Source: Echinicola strongylocentroti
Lineage (GTDB): Bacteria; Bacteroidota; Bacteroidia; Cytophagales; Cyclobacteriaceae
Assembly (NCBI RefSeq): GCF_003260975.1
Contig: NZ_CP030041.1
Span: 124,001-188,000, forward strand
DNA: 64,000 bases
Reading direction: 5' to 3'
Positions 54,148-63,227 of the stretch are shown here, piece after piece. Each line of letters starts with the position of its first letter. Position 1 is the stretch's first letter. A model generated the notes under the pieces. It had not been told where the DNA came from and made no database searches. It was given only the letters and a program-made list of their open reading frames with translations. A program made the translations under genes and the position numbers.

Positions 54148-55110
54148 TTAGTTACAAGGGTTTCCTTTAAATACTACGGTGTTTTCTTCTGTTATTTGCC
54201 AGTCAATTTCCTTTATGAACTTGATTTGATTGAGCAAAACTTCCAATTCGCCCATCTTTAGTTTGCCCGAAAAGGCGCAGTTTTCCAGCGCCATCGGTTC
54301 AAAACGAACCTCATAACCATACCATCTATCGATGAGCGTAGCCAGTTCTTTCAGTGATGTACCATCCAAAAAGCACATCTGGTTTCTCCACGCACCGGCC
54401 ATTTTCAGGTTGACAGGATGTTTAAGGAGTATTCCCTTTGCGTCAATAGACGCTGCTTGATTTATTACTAGCAGTTCTTCCTGCTGGCTGTCCTTGGTGA
54501 CATGGACGTTAACTTTTCCTTCAAACACACTGACTTGGGAGTCATCGGCAGGATAGGCACTTATATTGAACTGCGTACCCAGCACTTCTGTAGATAGCTC
54601 GCCTGCAACTACTCTAAAAGGCCTTTCAGGGTCTGAGACCACGTCAAAAAAAGCCTCTCCGGAAAGCGCTATTTCCCTGCTGTCATCACCAAAATCTTTT
54701 GGATAACGAATCTCTGAAGCGACATTGAGCATTACATGGGAACCATCCGGGAGAGTGATGTTAAGTTGCTCACCTTTGCCTGTTGATTGGGTGATCCAAT
54801 CCTCTTGCTGCGAATGGGCTGTAAACATCCAATATCCTCCAGCTAGAATAAGCAATGCGGCCGCGGTTGCCTTCCACCAATGGGAAATTTGCTGGATGGA
54901 GTAGTGCTTTGTTTTTTCCTCCTTTTCTTTCTTTGCTTTTATCCGATTCAAAATCTCCTTTTTAAGGATTAAAAGATCCTGATCGGAATCTTCAGCTTTC
55001 TCGGAAAAATGTTTTTCAAACCACTGATCCACCAAAATGCTTTCATCGGCGCTGGCCTTACCTTTTAGGTATCGCGTCAATAAATCATTGAATTGTTTTT
55101 TATCCACCAT
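54148..55110 (-). CDS. FecR-family anti-sigma factor (locus 3)
   Basis: The cytoplasmic N-terminus (FNDLLTRYLKGKASADESILVDQWFEKH) is followed by a membrane segment (WWKATAAALLILAGGYWMFTA), the FecR domain (GEQLNITLPDGSHVMLNVASEIRYPKDF) and a DUF4974-like end (FLDGTSLKELATLIDRWYGYEVRFEPMALENC). It is shorter than its locus-2 relative (320 against 396 aa) mainly in the N-terminal and periplasmic linker regions. It lies 111 bp after the sigma gene and should pass the SusC signal to it. Confidence 0.94.
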   Translation of the reverse strand: MVDKKQFNDLLTRYLKGKASADESILVDQWFEKHFSEKAEDSDQDLLILKKEILNRIKAKKEKEEKTKHYSIQQISHWWKATAAALLILAGGYWMFTAHSQQEDWITQSTGKGEQLNITLPDGSHVMLNVASEIRYPKDFGDDSREIALSGEAFFDVVSDPERPFRVVAGELSTEVLGTQFNISAYPADDSQVSVFEGKVNVHVTKDSQQEELLVINQAASIDAKGILLKHPVNLKMAGAWRNQMCFLDGTSLKELATLIDRWYGYEVRFEPMALENCAFSGKLKMGELEVLLNQIKFIKEIDWQITEENTVVFKGNPCN

Positions 55111-55221
55111 TCATTGTGTCCTTTGACCTGATAGTGGAAATTATTGGGGGGTGCACCTATAAAAAATTGAGGTTATAGGTGGATTTAACGATTATATAAC
55201 ACTGATAAAAATAGGGTAACA

Positions 55222-55800
55222 CTAAAACGTATCGGCCAAGGAAGCGGCAATGATAAATGCCATCTTCACCTCAGGAGAATTTCTGAGATGGTTCAGCGCC
55301 TTATTGATCTGGTTTTCTACGGTACTTTTGGAAATTTTCAGTTGTTGGGCGATTTCCTGATTGGAGAGGTGATCGTATCGGCTGAGGTAAAAAATCCTCT
55401 TACACTTGGGGGACAGTGCTTCCAGGCACTCCTTGATTCTAGCGTCTAGCTCTTTATAATGCAATAAATCCTCAATGGGACTGTCCACAAGGATATGGTT
55501 AAATTCATCTATAAAATGCTCCTGCTGCTCTAGTTTCCGGATATGGTCCATCAATCGGTATTTGGAGGCCTGGTACAGGTAAGCATACAGGTTTTTGATT
55601 TGGAGTTTTTCCCTTCTATTCCACAAATCCAAAAAGATTTCTTGGACGAAATCTTTGCTGAGTTCTTCATCTTTGGTAAACGACCTGCTCACTAGAAAAA
55701 TTTTTTCCCAGTAACGTTCATATAACTCTTCAAAGGCCTCCCAAGATCCCAACCTTAACTCGTCTAATAGCGTGGTGTCTGTTTTATGACAGCTGTCCAT
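55222..55800 (-). CDS. FecI-like ECF sigma-70 factor (locus 3)
   Basis: Region 2 is DEELSKDFVQEIFLDLWNRRE (about 43-63); region 4 is YDHLSNQEIAQQLKISKSTVENQINKALNHLR (about 142-173). At 192 aa it is a minimal ECF sigma factor. It differs clearly from the locus-2 sigma, so each locus probably has its own specificity. Upstream (55801-56003) nothing recognisable is present before the tandem array T3. Confidence 0.93.
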   Translation of the reverse strand: MDSCHKTDTTLLDELRLGSWEAFEELYERYWEKIFLVSRSFTKDEELSKDFVQEIFLDLWNRREKLQIKNLYAYLYQASKYRLMDHIRKLEQQEHFIDEFNHILVDSPIEDLLHYKELDARIKECLEALSPKCKRIFYLSRYDHLSNQEIAQQLKISKSTVENQINKALNHLRNSPEVKMAFIIAASLADTF

Positions 55801-56003
55801 TTCTTATTGGTTTTCACATTTGGCATTCCACTGCCCTGGATAGTCCTATCTGCTGTCTCTACCCATCTTCTACTACCCCATTACAAAACCACGAAATTAT
55901 ATAAGCTATCCCCAAATTCCATCAGTATTAAAATAAGTTATTGTTAAGCTTTTACCAAAAACAGGTATAAACGTACCTAATAATGTCAATTCGATATTAA
56001 GCC

Positions 56004-56744
56004 CGGATTTCAAGACATCGGAAAAAAATAACGTAAAGTAGCCTATTTATTAGACCACCACATTAGGCACATAGGGCACAATAGGGGAATTTACGTATTT
56101 AATTTACCCTGCACTTTTAGGTGGAATCTTTAGCTGGTGGAATGTAACGAAGGGCCTTCTAAACGAGTTTTATTTTAATCGGAATCGCATTTGGTCATTA
56201 TGGCTGAAGGCCTTTATCATAGACGGATTTCAAGACATCGAAAAGGATAACGTAAAGTAGCCTATTTATTAGACCACCACATTAGGCACATAGGGCACAA
56301 TAGGGGAATTTACGTATTTAATTTACCCTGCACTTTTAGGTGGAATCTTTAGCTGGTGGAATGTAACGAAGGGCCTTCTAAACGAGTTTTATTTTAATTG
56401 GAATCGCATTTGGTCATTATGGCTGAAGGCCTTTATCATAGACGGATTTCAAGACATCGAAAAGGATAACGTAAAGTAGCCTATTTATTAGACCACCACA
56501 TTAGGTACATAGGGCACAATAGGGGAATTTACGTATTTAATTTACCCTGCACTTTTAGGTGGGATCTTCAGCTGGTGGAATGTAACGAAGGGCCTTCTAA
56601 ACGAGTTTTATTTTAATTGGAATCGCATTTGGTCATTATGGCTGAAGGCCTTTATCATAGACGGATTTCAAGACATCGAAAAGGATAACGTAAAGTAGCC
56701 TATTTATTAGACCACCACATTAGGTACATAGGGCACAATAGGGG
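56004..56744. repeat. tandem array T3: about 3.4 units of 219 bp
   Basis: Units begin with CGGATTTCAAGACATCG at 56004, 56224, 56443 and 56662; the last stops after about 83 bp. Spacings are 220, 219 and 219 bp. Units 2-4 differ by one to three bases (GGCACA/GGTACA; GGAATCTTTA/GGGATCTTCA); unit 1 has a slightly altered start. Each unit contains TAGGGCACAATAGGGGAATT and CGAAGGGCCTTCTAAACGAG. No ORF runs through. The rest of the 55801-56778 gap holds no gene. Confidence 0.93.
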
Positions 56745-56778
56745 AAATCCCCTTAACCAAACGGCTTTGATTCTGGCT

Positions 56779-58311
56779 TCAGCTGATCTTATCTATATTG
56801 TTTCCCAAATTTCTGTAGTTGATTTTTTTATTGGGGTCAGTGCCATTGAGAAATTCTTCCACATTGGTGTAGCCATCTCCATCACTGTCCAAGGATCCAT
56901 CTTTGGGATCGTCTGGATCAAGCTGAAATTTAGTTTCCCAATCATCGGGCATTCCATCCCCATCACTGTCAGCTGGTACTTTATCAGCATCAAACGTTAG
57001 ATTGGGATAGCCTCCCACTTCTGAAATATCCTTGAGAATGCCTGTAGGGGTCGTGGTTATACCTGTACGTACCATATTGGCTACCCGTTGGTCCACTTTA
57101 TCGCGTTTTGGCAAAGTAGCTCCTGCTTTTTCAAGTACCGATAGAAAGGCCTCATCAGCGGATTGGTGGGGAGCTACTGGCCATCCCACAAAAGGGGTAT
57201 TCACCCGCGCAAGGTCTTCTGGCCCCCGCATGCCCTTCCAGTTATCTTTGGTGATTTCTTGGTTACCATCCATAATATTGCCAGCCACATACCACTTTCC
57301 TGGTCGGTCTTCTTGTTTTGAATACCATTCACCGGCAGCCCAAGCACTTCCTGGAGAATACATACTTCGTGACTCGATCCGGGCAAAAACAGCCTTCATG
57401 TTCTCATTTGTAGCAGGCCCAGCTTTATAGTAATTATTGATGACATTGATTTGTGAGGTTTCGTCTCCTCCATCCATGGTTCTGTGCTGCCAATTATAAA
57501 TGACATTGTTCCGAAAATCAAAGTCTCCCGACATCCCAATAGATGGATTCCTAGCCGTATTGCATGCAAATAGATTATGGTGAAATGTAGATGGATTTCC
57601 TCCCCATGTCCCGCCAAATGCATGGCCCTTGGCGTTTAGGGCTTCACTGGAAATCGTCCACTGGATCGTAATGTGCTTTGCTGGATCCTTTATCCTCTCT
57701 TTCCCATCCAGTGAAGACCGCATGTGTCTATAAAGCGATATATTTTCGTCCATCCCCCAACTAGTGGAGCAATGGTCGATAATAATATGGTGCTCGGGAT
57801 TGCCACCGATATTATCATCACCTTGGCCACCCTCTGGAATTCCCCGGCGGACACGGACATGCCTAACAATTACATTGTGCGTATTGATGTTTAACGTCCC
57901 CTTAATACACACCCCATCACCAGGGGCAGACTGTCCCGCAATGGTAATGTGCGGATGGTCAATATTGATATCATCAGATACATCAATCGTTCCCGCCACT
58001 CTGAACACCACTATTCGTGGCCCTTCAGCCTCTAAAGCTGCGCGTAAACTACCTATTCCTTGGTCATTTAAGTTGGTGACGGCGATCACTTTTCCTCCAC
58101 GGCCACCAGTGGTGAACATCCCACCTCCCCAAGCCCCGGGAAAAGCGGGTATTACACCTTCCGGTAAACGGGGCGGGTGCGGAGGGATTTGTCCTATTGA
58201 GGGAGAATTCCCTGCGGTGCCTTTATCCTGTGCCAAGCAATGCAAGGATGTGCCAAAAATGGAAATTATAAGCAGGCTTTTAGCTATTTTGATGATGGTT
58301 TTTGAGTTCAT
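56779..58311 (-). CDS. pectate lyase, PL1-type right-handed beta-helix
   Basis: A signal peptide (MNSKTIIKIAKSLLIISIFG, cleavage near CLAQ) precedes the PL1-like region: FPGAWGGGMFTTGGRGGKVIAVTNLNDQGIGSLRAAL, IVVFRVAGTID, IAGQSAPGDGVCIKG and HHIIIDHCSTSWGMDEN, the strands and asparagine ladders of a pectate-lyase beta-helix. Two EF-hand-like calcium loops, DSDGDG at 448-453 and 475-480, form a thrombospondin-type-3-like C-terminus. The enzyme should cleave polygalacturonate by beta-elimination. It lies upstream of the locus-3 sigma gene across array T3, so it is adjacent rather than cotranscribed. Confidence 0.88.
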   Translation of the reverse strand: MNSKTIIKIAKSLLIISIFGTSLHCLAQDKGTAGNSPSIGQIPPHPPRLPEGVIPAFPGAWGGGMFTTGGRGGKVIAVTNLNDQGIGSLRAALEAEGPRIVVFRVAGTIDVSDDINIDHPHITIAGQSAPGDGVCIKGTLNINTHNVIVRHVRVRRGIPEGGQGDDNIGGNPEHHIIIDHCSTSWGMDENISLYRHMRSSLDGKERIKDPAKHITIQWTISSEALNAKGHAFGGTWGGNPSTFHHNLFACNTARNPSIGMSGDFDFRNNVIYNWQHRTMDGGDETSQINVINNYYKAGPATNENMKAVFARIESRSMYSPGSAWAAGEWYSKQEDRPGKWYVAGNIMDGNQEITKDNWKGMRGPEDLARVNTPFVGWPVAPHQSADEAFLSVLEKAGATLPKRDKVDQRVANMVRTGITTTPTGILKDISEVGGYPNLTFDADKVPADSDGDGMPDDWETKFQLDPDDPKDGSLDSDGDGYTNVEEFLNGTDPNKKINYRNLGNNIDKIS

Positions 58312-58720
58312 TTATCGTGCAGTATCTCGTTTTATTTTGTAAGATTTGATTATACGCTTTCTTGCCAGTAGCTTTTATAGCTCACAGAATGCACAGAGCC
58401 CCCAGAATGAAATAAAGCTTTTCTGAGATTTCCGTGGTTTCTGTGAGAACCTATTTACTGTTTCTATGATTACTGGTGTCAGTGCGCATAAACATATTGT
58501 GATATCAATAATTGTAAAATACTGCATTTAGTTTTTTTTTGACTGCTATTTTCCATCGCTGAACGATTATATAAATCAAGGATTGACCCGTGTTCAACCT
58601 CATAAGTCGGGAGCAATAATAGCTTCTGATCAGGAGCATTTATTGATCCCTTCTGAAGGGAAACAGTATAGAGCAAAACCGTGATTTTCTTATCAAATCT
58701 TGGGGTCAAAAGTAAGAATA
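58312..58720. other. gene-free stretch with repeat R3
   Basis: 58340-58488 is the third copy of repeat R3, on the minus strand. 58489-58720 contains only a non-conserved short ORF; nothing else is seen. Confidence 0.55.
58340..58488 (-). repeat. dispersed repeat R3, copy 3
   Basis: On the minus strand it reads CACCAGTAATCATAGAAACA through AATCTCAGAAAAGCTTTATT to a tail ending CTTGCCAGTAG on the plus strand. It is most similar to copy 1, sharing TACTGGCAAGAAAGCGTAT. Confidence 0.8.
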
Positions 58721-59302
58721 TCACCCCCTACCCTCCATCAACTGTCGCCTGATCCTGCTGAGGGATTACGGCGTGATTTTTAGATATGAAGCAATGTACT
58801 GCAGGGGAACCTGATGGGCCAAATCAGGATATCTACGCAGAAACTCCACATATTTGGTTTTCGAACTACCGTAATTCAAAAAATCTCCATCTGTGATTTT
58901 ATTCAACAAATGTGCTTCTGATACTGCCTTGAAATAAATAAACAGATTAGGAATTTTTTCCAACAACTGCTGAAAGGCATTCTGATGGATAATATACACT
59001 TCGGTGGGTATCACAGCCTGAATACCGTCCTTCCCTACCTGCCTGGAATAATAACTTTCAAGTTCCACCGCAAACTGATTGGGCCTGACGAAATATTTAG
59101 TGACCTCTGTCCCGTTGGCTTCTGCGGCATACACGCGTATCGCTCCATGGTCCACAAATGCTATTTCATTAGCTACCTTCCCAATTCGGTGAAAATGATC
59201 GCCAGGATTGAGCATTTTCAGCTGGAAGGAGCCTGCTACGGTATCAATATCATCCTTAGAAAGGATGCCTCCAAATTCCAATGCATGCTTTAGCTTTTCC
59301 AT
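58721..59302 (-). pseudogene. Crp/Fnr-family regulator with premature stop in the DNA-binding helix
   Basis: The reading frame gives a cNMP-binding-like domain (PGDHFHRIGKVANEIAFVDHGAIRVYAAEANGTEVTKYFV near 34-73) and ends at TAA (58766-58768) after IASYLKITP. The next in-frame codons read SLSRIRRQLMEGRG and then TGA at 58721. Family members read ITPESLSRIRR at this point, so a single GAA to TAA change explains the stop. The truncated 178-aa product lacks the recognition helix and would not bind DNA normally. The downstream reductase gene begins 1 bp from the intact start side, in the same operon. It could also be a sequencing error. Confidence 0.75.
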
Positions 59303-59303
59303 T

Positions 59304-60323
59304 TTATTTCACTATTCCCTTTTCCATAACACTTTGGGCACAAGAAACAATCGCCTCTTCAACGGATTTAGGCTCCCACCCAAGTTGTCGAACAGCTTTT
59401 TGGTTATTGACTTTTCTTTTTTTTCCCAAATCCACTAATATCGGAGCTACTGAGGGATCTATTGTGGCAAACACCTTGACCAAAAAATTGGGCATTTCCC
59501 ATGATGGTAGCTTCCGGTCGGGAAAGTTTTCCTTTAGCACTTTAGCCATTTCACTGAACATTCGATATCCTGCCGAAGCCAGGTAACGATTATGGGCAGC
59601 TTGTTTCTTTTCCATTGCCAATATAAGCAAATCTGCCACTGATCTTACATCGATGATATCAAAACCGATCTTTGGTAAGGCAGGAGTACTACCATCCAGT
59701 AGCTTGATCACGATATTGGCCGATGTTCCAAAATCATCTTCCAATACCGGCCCCAAAATCGCCCCTGGTAATACGGTCACCAATTCCATTTCAGGGTGCT
59801 TAGAAGCAAAGTCCCAAGCAGCCTTTTCGGCAATGGTCTTGCTTCGAAAATAAGGTGTGGTGTCTTTACGAAGAGAGAGGTCCGTCCAGTCTGTTTCATC
59901 CATGGTTTTGGTTAGCGCATCGGATGACTTCCCATAGACTATCGCAGCAATGGATGAGGTCACCACTACCCGCTTCACCCCATTGGCTTGGGCTGCACGT
60001 AAAACGTTCAGGGTTCCTTCTTTGGCAGGGTGGATAAGTTCTTCCTCGTGTTTTGGGATGTTTCTGGGAAATGGAGATGCTATGTGTTGAACGAAATCAA
60101 CATCCTGAGTCAGTGTTTTCCAAATTACCGCATCATTCAGATCGGCCACTTCCAGTGTAAGGTAGGCGGTCTTATCAGTATGGGAGGCAATGACCTTTCT
60201 AATGGAACTGGCTCTGCTCTGGCTCCGCAATGTCCCTGTAACGGCATAACCCTTTTCCAACAATCGAATGGCCGTATGCGCCCCCAAAAATCCTGTAATT
60301 CCTGTTAGCAATACTTTTTTCAT
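59304..60323 (-). CDS. NAD(P)-dependent reductase, extended SDR (dihydroflavonol-reductase type)
   Basis: The ATG at 60323 is used instead of 60377 because the Rossmann motif must follow closely: KKVLLTGITGFLGAHTAIRLLEKGY (TGxxGxxG at 7-14). The catalytic YxxxK is YFRSKT near residue 165, and the substrate domain ends with VRQLGWEPKSVEEAIVSCAQSV. The family reduces aldehydes, ketones or flavonoid-like compounds; the substrate cannot be told. Its stop lies 1 bp upstream of the Crp/Fnr gene's ATG, so the two are cotranscribed and the regulator probably belonged to this reductase. Confidence 0.85.
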   Translation of the reverse strand: MKKVLLTGITGFLGAHTAIRLLEKGYAVTGTLRSQSRASSIRKVIASHTDKTAYLTLEVADLNDAVIWKTLTQDVDFVQHIASPFPRNIPKHEEELIHPAKEGTLNVLRAAQANGVKRVVVTSSIAAIVYGKSSDALTKTMDETDWTDLSLRKDTTPYFRSKTIAEKAAWDFASKHPEMELVTVLPGAILGPVLEDDFGTSANIVIKLLDGSTPALPKIGFDIIDVRSVADLLILAMEKKQAAHNRYLASAGYRMFSEMAKVLKENFPDRKLPSWEMPNFLVKVFATIDPSVAPILVDLGKKRKVNNQKAVRQLGWEPKSVEEAIVSCAQSVMEKGIVK

Positions 60324-60462
60324 CTTTTTGTTCTTTTCTCCAAAAATCGGAAAGCAGCAGAAGACCTCTATTACCATTTGGTAAGTAATGAATAAAATGA
60401 TGATACCACTTGTTTAAATCCCTTGATATCACTTATTTGACATTAAAACTATAGAGGTCAAC

Positions 60463-60618
60463 ATGTCCAAACAACGAAAAAAGAAAGATGTCCCGACACC
60501 TATCCCAACAACGCAACTCTCCTCTCCCGTCTGCTATCAAAACAGTCCGGAAATAAGAGCTGAATATAAAATCCCCACTACCAAAAAAGCTGGCAAGGAC
60601 GATGACCAGTCCACATAA
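60463..60618 (+). CDS. possible small protein, 51 aa
   Basis: An ATG with AGAGG five bases before it opens MSKQRKKKDVPTPIPTTQLS and ends IPTTKKAGKDDDQST. The product is basic and proline/threonine-rich, with no motif. Its start diverges from the reductase gene with 139 bp between. I have no family evidence; it could be chance. Confidence 0.3.
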   Translation: MSKQRKKKDVPTPIPTTQLSSPVCYQNSPEIRAEYKIPTTKKAGKDDDQST

Positions 60619-60658
60619 AATTCATCAAAGCATTAACTCCTATTTCAACAGGGCAAAC

Positions 60659-60893
60659 GCATTTATATCAGCGGTTCCTATGGAACTTTACTTTTCGTGA
60701 GTTACCATTTTTGGTGCATGTGATCCTCCGCCAAAGGCGGATTGGACAGCCGCTAAAACAATGAGATTTTTTTATTGTTCATCAGGAGCCTTGGCCATGG
60801 CTAAGGACGTTATGCCCTTTCAGGACTTTTCCAGTTCAAGAAAAAAATCAGCGCAAATCATCATCATCTGCGTCATCAGCGTTCTATCAGCCC
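60659..60893. repeat. repeats R5 (copy 2) and R4 (copy 2)
   Basis: 60659-60746 matches the reverse complement of 47938-48044, including the GGTTCCTATGGAAC and CCGCCAAAGGCGG palindromes. 60846-60893 is the reverse complement of 7826-7868. The 60747-60845 stretch holds nothing recognisable, and no gene is seen between 60619 and 60914. Confidence 0.65.
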
Positions 60894-60914
60894 CCAGCTT
60901 TTCCGCTTGCCCCT

Positions 60915-61763
60915 TTACTTATCTGAATCATTCCTAACACCAACCCAAAATTCAGGCAAGTCAGTTTGAACCATATTGGCTCCCTTATGTACCCATTCCA
61001 TTTGGTCGTTCACATTGGGGCTGGACTTGATGCTTTCATCCCTATCTCCCAAACTATTGATCCAAATGCGCAAACCGAATTTTTCCGCTGTTTCTATGGT
61101 TTTGGGGGTATAAAAACTTGGGTCTATGTGAATGACCTCCGGATCAAGACGTTTTACGGCTTTCTTTATGTGTCTTTTATTATGTGCCCGCGGCATTAGG
61201 TAAGCCTGTGGATATTTCCGTTTAATTTCTGCCAGGACATCCCAATCACCATCATAAAACAGCAATTGGTCTCCTACTCCTACCAAATCTACCGTTTCCA
61301 AAACAGCCTCTACTTGGTCCGTCTTCATGTCCATGTCTATCATCATCCTGTCTTTACAGACTTCCAACGCTTCTTTCAAGGTTGGGATTTTAAAAGTGGA
61401 AGCCTGGTCTCTTTTGTCCAACAGAAACATTTCCTTGATTTCAGCGTAGCTAAGTTGCTCAACATCCCCTGAGCCAGTAGTGGTTCTGTCCACTGTCCCA
61501 TCGTGCATGATGACGGGCACACCATCAGCGGTCACACGAATGTCCAGTTCGACCATGTCCACGCCTAAGTCGATAGCTTCTTGTATTGCTGGAATGCTGT
61601 TTTCGGGATATTGTTGATGTGAAGCCCTGTGTGCAATCACCATCAAGGACTTACCTTCTAAAAATTCTTTTCTTATTTCATCTACTTGGGCTTGTACCAG
61701 TGGCGCCAGACACAGCCCCAACAAACTCAATAGTAAACATTTTTGTATCTTTTTTAAATTCAT
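60915..61763 (-). CDS. secreted glycerophosphodiester phosphodiesterase (GDPD)
   Basis: GDPDs hydrolyse glycerophosphodiesters to glycerol-3-phosphate and an alcohol. A GTG at 61766 is in frame, but the ATG at 61763 is used; its first base is the last base of the upstream gene's TGA stop (TGATG), so translation is coupled. Residues 1-26 form a signal peptide (CLLLSLLGLCLAPLVQA). The catalytic set is complete: AHRASHQQYPENS (44-56; His45, Arg46, Glu54, Asn55), VELDIR (Glu72, Asp74) and MHD (His87, Asp88). At 282 aa it is a complete single-domain enzyme, acting outside the cytoplasm. Confidence 0.93.
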   Translation of the reverse strand: MNLKKIQKCLLLSLLGLCLAPLVQAQVDEIRKEFLEGKSLMVIAHRASHQQYPENSIPAIQEAIDLGVDMVELDIRVTADGVPVIMHDGTVDRTTTGSGDVEQLSYAEIKEMFLLDKRDQASTFKIPTLKEALEVCKDRMMIDMDMKTDQVEAVLETVDLVGVGDQLLFYDGDWDVLAEIKRKYPQAYLMPRAHNKRHIKKAVKRLDPEVIHIDPSFYTPKTIETAEKFGLRIWINSLGDRDESIKSSPNVNDQMEWVHKGANMVQTDLPEFWVGVRNDSDK

Positions 61764-63115
61764 CACTTTTGGATCCTTTCTTTTATCGTTGGAATTTGGT
61801 TTATTAATTCATTTTGACCTTGATCGTTTTTCTTCAGCTGGAAAGCATCATATAGCTCACCAGTGGCCGTAAGCGCTTGGTATTCCAGCTGGTCTCCATC
61901 GATATTGATCCATTGGAAAAGCTGGGTCATATAGGCCCTTCTGTCCATCCAAGGATCATCCCCAATATCATACATTTTGGGCCCACTTACCGACACCACA
62001 TACATGGGGCCTTCTCCCAAAACTTCCTCGCCGTTTTTAGTGGTCACACGGCCACGCGCATAGGCATGGTCATGGCCTTGGAGCACCATATCGACATCAT
62101 ATTCCTCGAGCACTGGCTTGATATACTCGAGCATGTCTTCATTGATGCGGTTGGGTTTGGTAGAGTAAATCGGATAATGAAACGTAATGATCGTCCACTT
62201 TTTGGGATTATTTTCCAGGATATCCCTTAGCCATTTCACTTGGGCCATCTTCTGGGCTGGAATCTCATCTATTTGCTCCGCATCCAATGAAATCACCTTT
62301 AACTCGGGATAATTCACTTCATAAGCCATTTCTTCCAAGCCTTCAGGCCCATTTTCTGGCAAGTTAAATTGGGGTTTCCAGTGTTTGGAAAGGATCACTC
62401 CTTTGGCATATTCATGGTTTCCGGGAGTCATCATGACCGGAACAGAAGCATGGACAAAACCTCCAGCTTCAAACCATCCGCCCCACTCAAAGTCGGCGTC
62501 TTCGTGATTGATCAGGTCTCCCGCATACAGCATAAAATCTACCCGTGGGAATTGGAAACTGGCTTCTCGGATGACCCGGCTCCACTTGGAAGACACGTCG
62601 TTTTGCGCATCTCCAAAATAGAACAAGCTAACGGGGCCTTCTTGCTTGGGCATCTTAAACTGAAACCATTCACTCCAAGCTTTATCTGATCCCACTCGGT
62701 ACACATAAGTTTGACCTGGAGTCAAACCGGTCAAATCCACTTCGTGGTAATGGGCTTTGATCACAGGCTCATCGTCTTGTTGTGTTTCCAAAAAAGTGGT
62801 CTTAGCAGTTACATTTTCAGCCTTTTCGCTAAATGCTGGCCCCGCCGTAGCCACGGCAAACTGCAGGTAAGAAGTGGATTCGGACGTAGCTGTCCGCCAG
62901 TTGATGCCTACTTCCTCCAGTGGATTGGCAGCTAAATTCAGGATAATCCGGTCTGGCTTTGCTGTAGGCATCAAATGGGCTTTATCCGGAAAACGGACCG
63001 TATCCTGATCCCAGATGACCTTGCCAAATGACTCCTGTTGGAATCCACTTATAAGACACAACATTAAAGCGCTCAAAATCAGTGCTTTTGAGTTAATCAT
63101 ATTTTTAATTTTCAC
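61763..63115 (-). CDS. secreted purple-acid-phosphatase-like metallophosphoesterase
   Basis: A signal peptide (ALILSALMLCLISG, cleavage near ESFG) precedes a fibronectin-III-like purple-acid-phosphatase N-terminal domain (PDRIILNLAANPLEEVGINWRT and YHEVDLTGLTPGQTYVYRVGSD). The metallophosphoesterase core follows with FGDAQND, YAGDLIN, PGNHEY, FHYPIYS and GHDHAYARG, all metal ligands present. It should release phosphate from monoesters or diesters outside the cell. The coupled GDPD gene downstream suggests the two work on the same phosphodiester (diester cleavage, then dephosphorylation). At 450 aa it is of usual size for bacterial members. Confidence 0.92.
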   Translation of the reverse strand: MKIKNMINSKALILSALMLCLISGFQQESFGKVIWDQDTVRFPDKAHLMPTAKPDRIILNLAANPLEEVGINWRTATSESTSYLQFAVATAGPAFSEKAENVTAKTTFLETQQDDEPVIKAHYHEVDLTGLTPGQTYVYRVGSDKAWSEWFQFKMPKQEGPVSLFYFGDAQNDVSSKWSRVIREASFQFPRVDFMLYAGDLINHEDADFEWGGWFEAGGFVHASVPVMMTPGNHEYAKGVILSKHWKPQFNLPENGPEGLEEMAYEVNYPELKVISLDAEQIDEIPAQKMAQVKWLRDILENNPKKWTIITFHYPIYSTKPNRINEDMLEYIKPVLEEYDVDMVLQGHDHAYARGRVTTKNGEEVLGEGPMYVVSVSGPKMYDIGDDPWMDRRAYMTQLFQWINIDGDQLEYQALTATGELYDAFQLKKNDQGQNELINQIPTIKERIQK

Positions 63116-63227
63116 TTGTGGTTTATACTTTTTTACGTAATTTTAATCGTCTTCTTCTTTTTAAAGCTGTTACACTAATTAAACTTTGGATCGGCCCTTA
63201 TGGGCTATTGTTAGTTGTTAATTTTAT

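Noticed and set aside
56004..56744. CRISPR or coding tandem repeat
   Set aside because: Units of 219 bp are contiguous, with no unique spacers, and no reading frame stays open through successive units (219 is divisible by 3 but stops occur in every frame).
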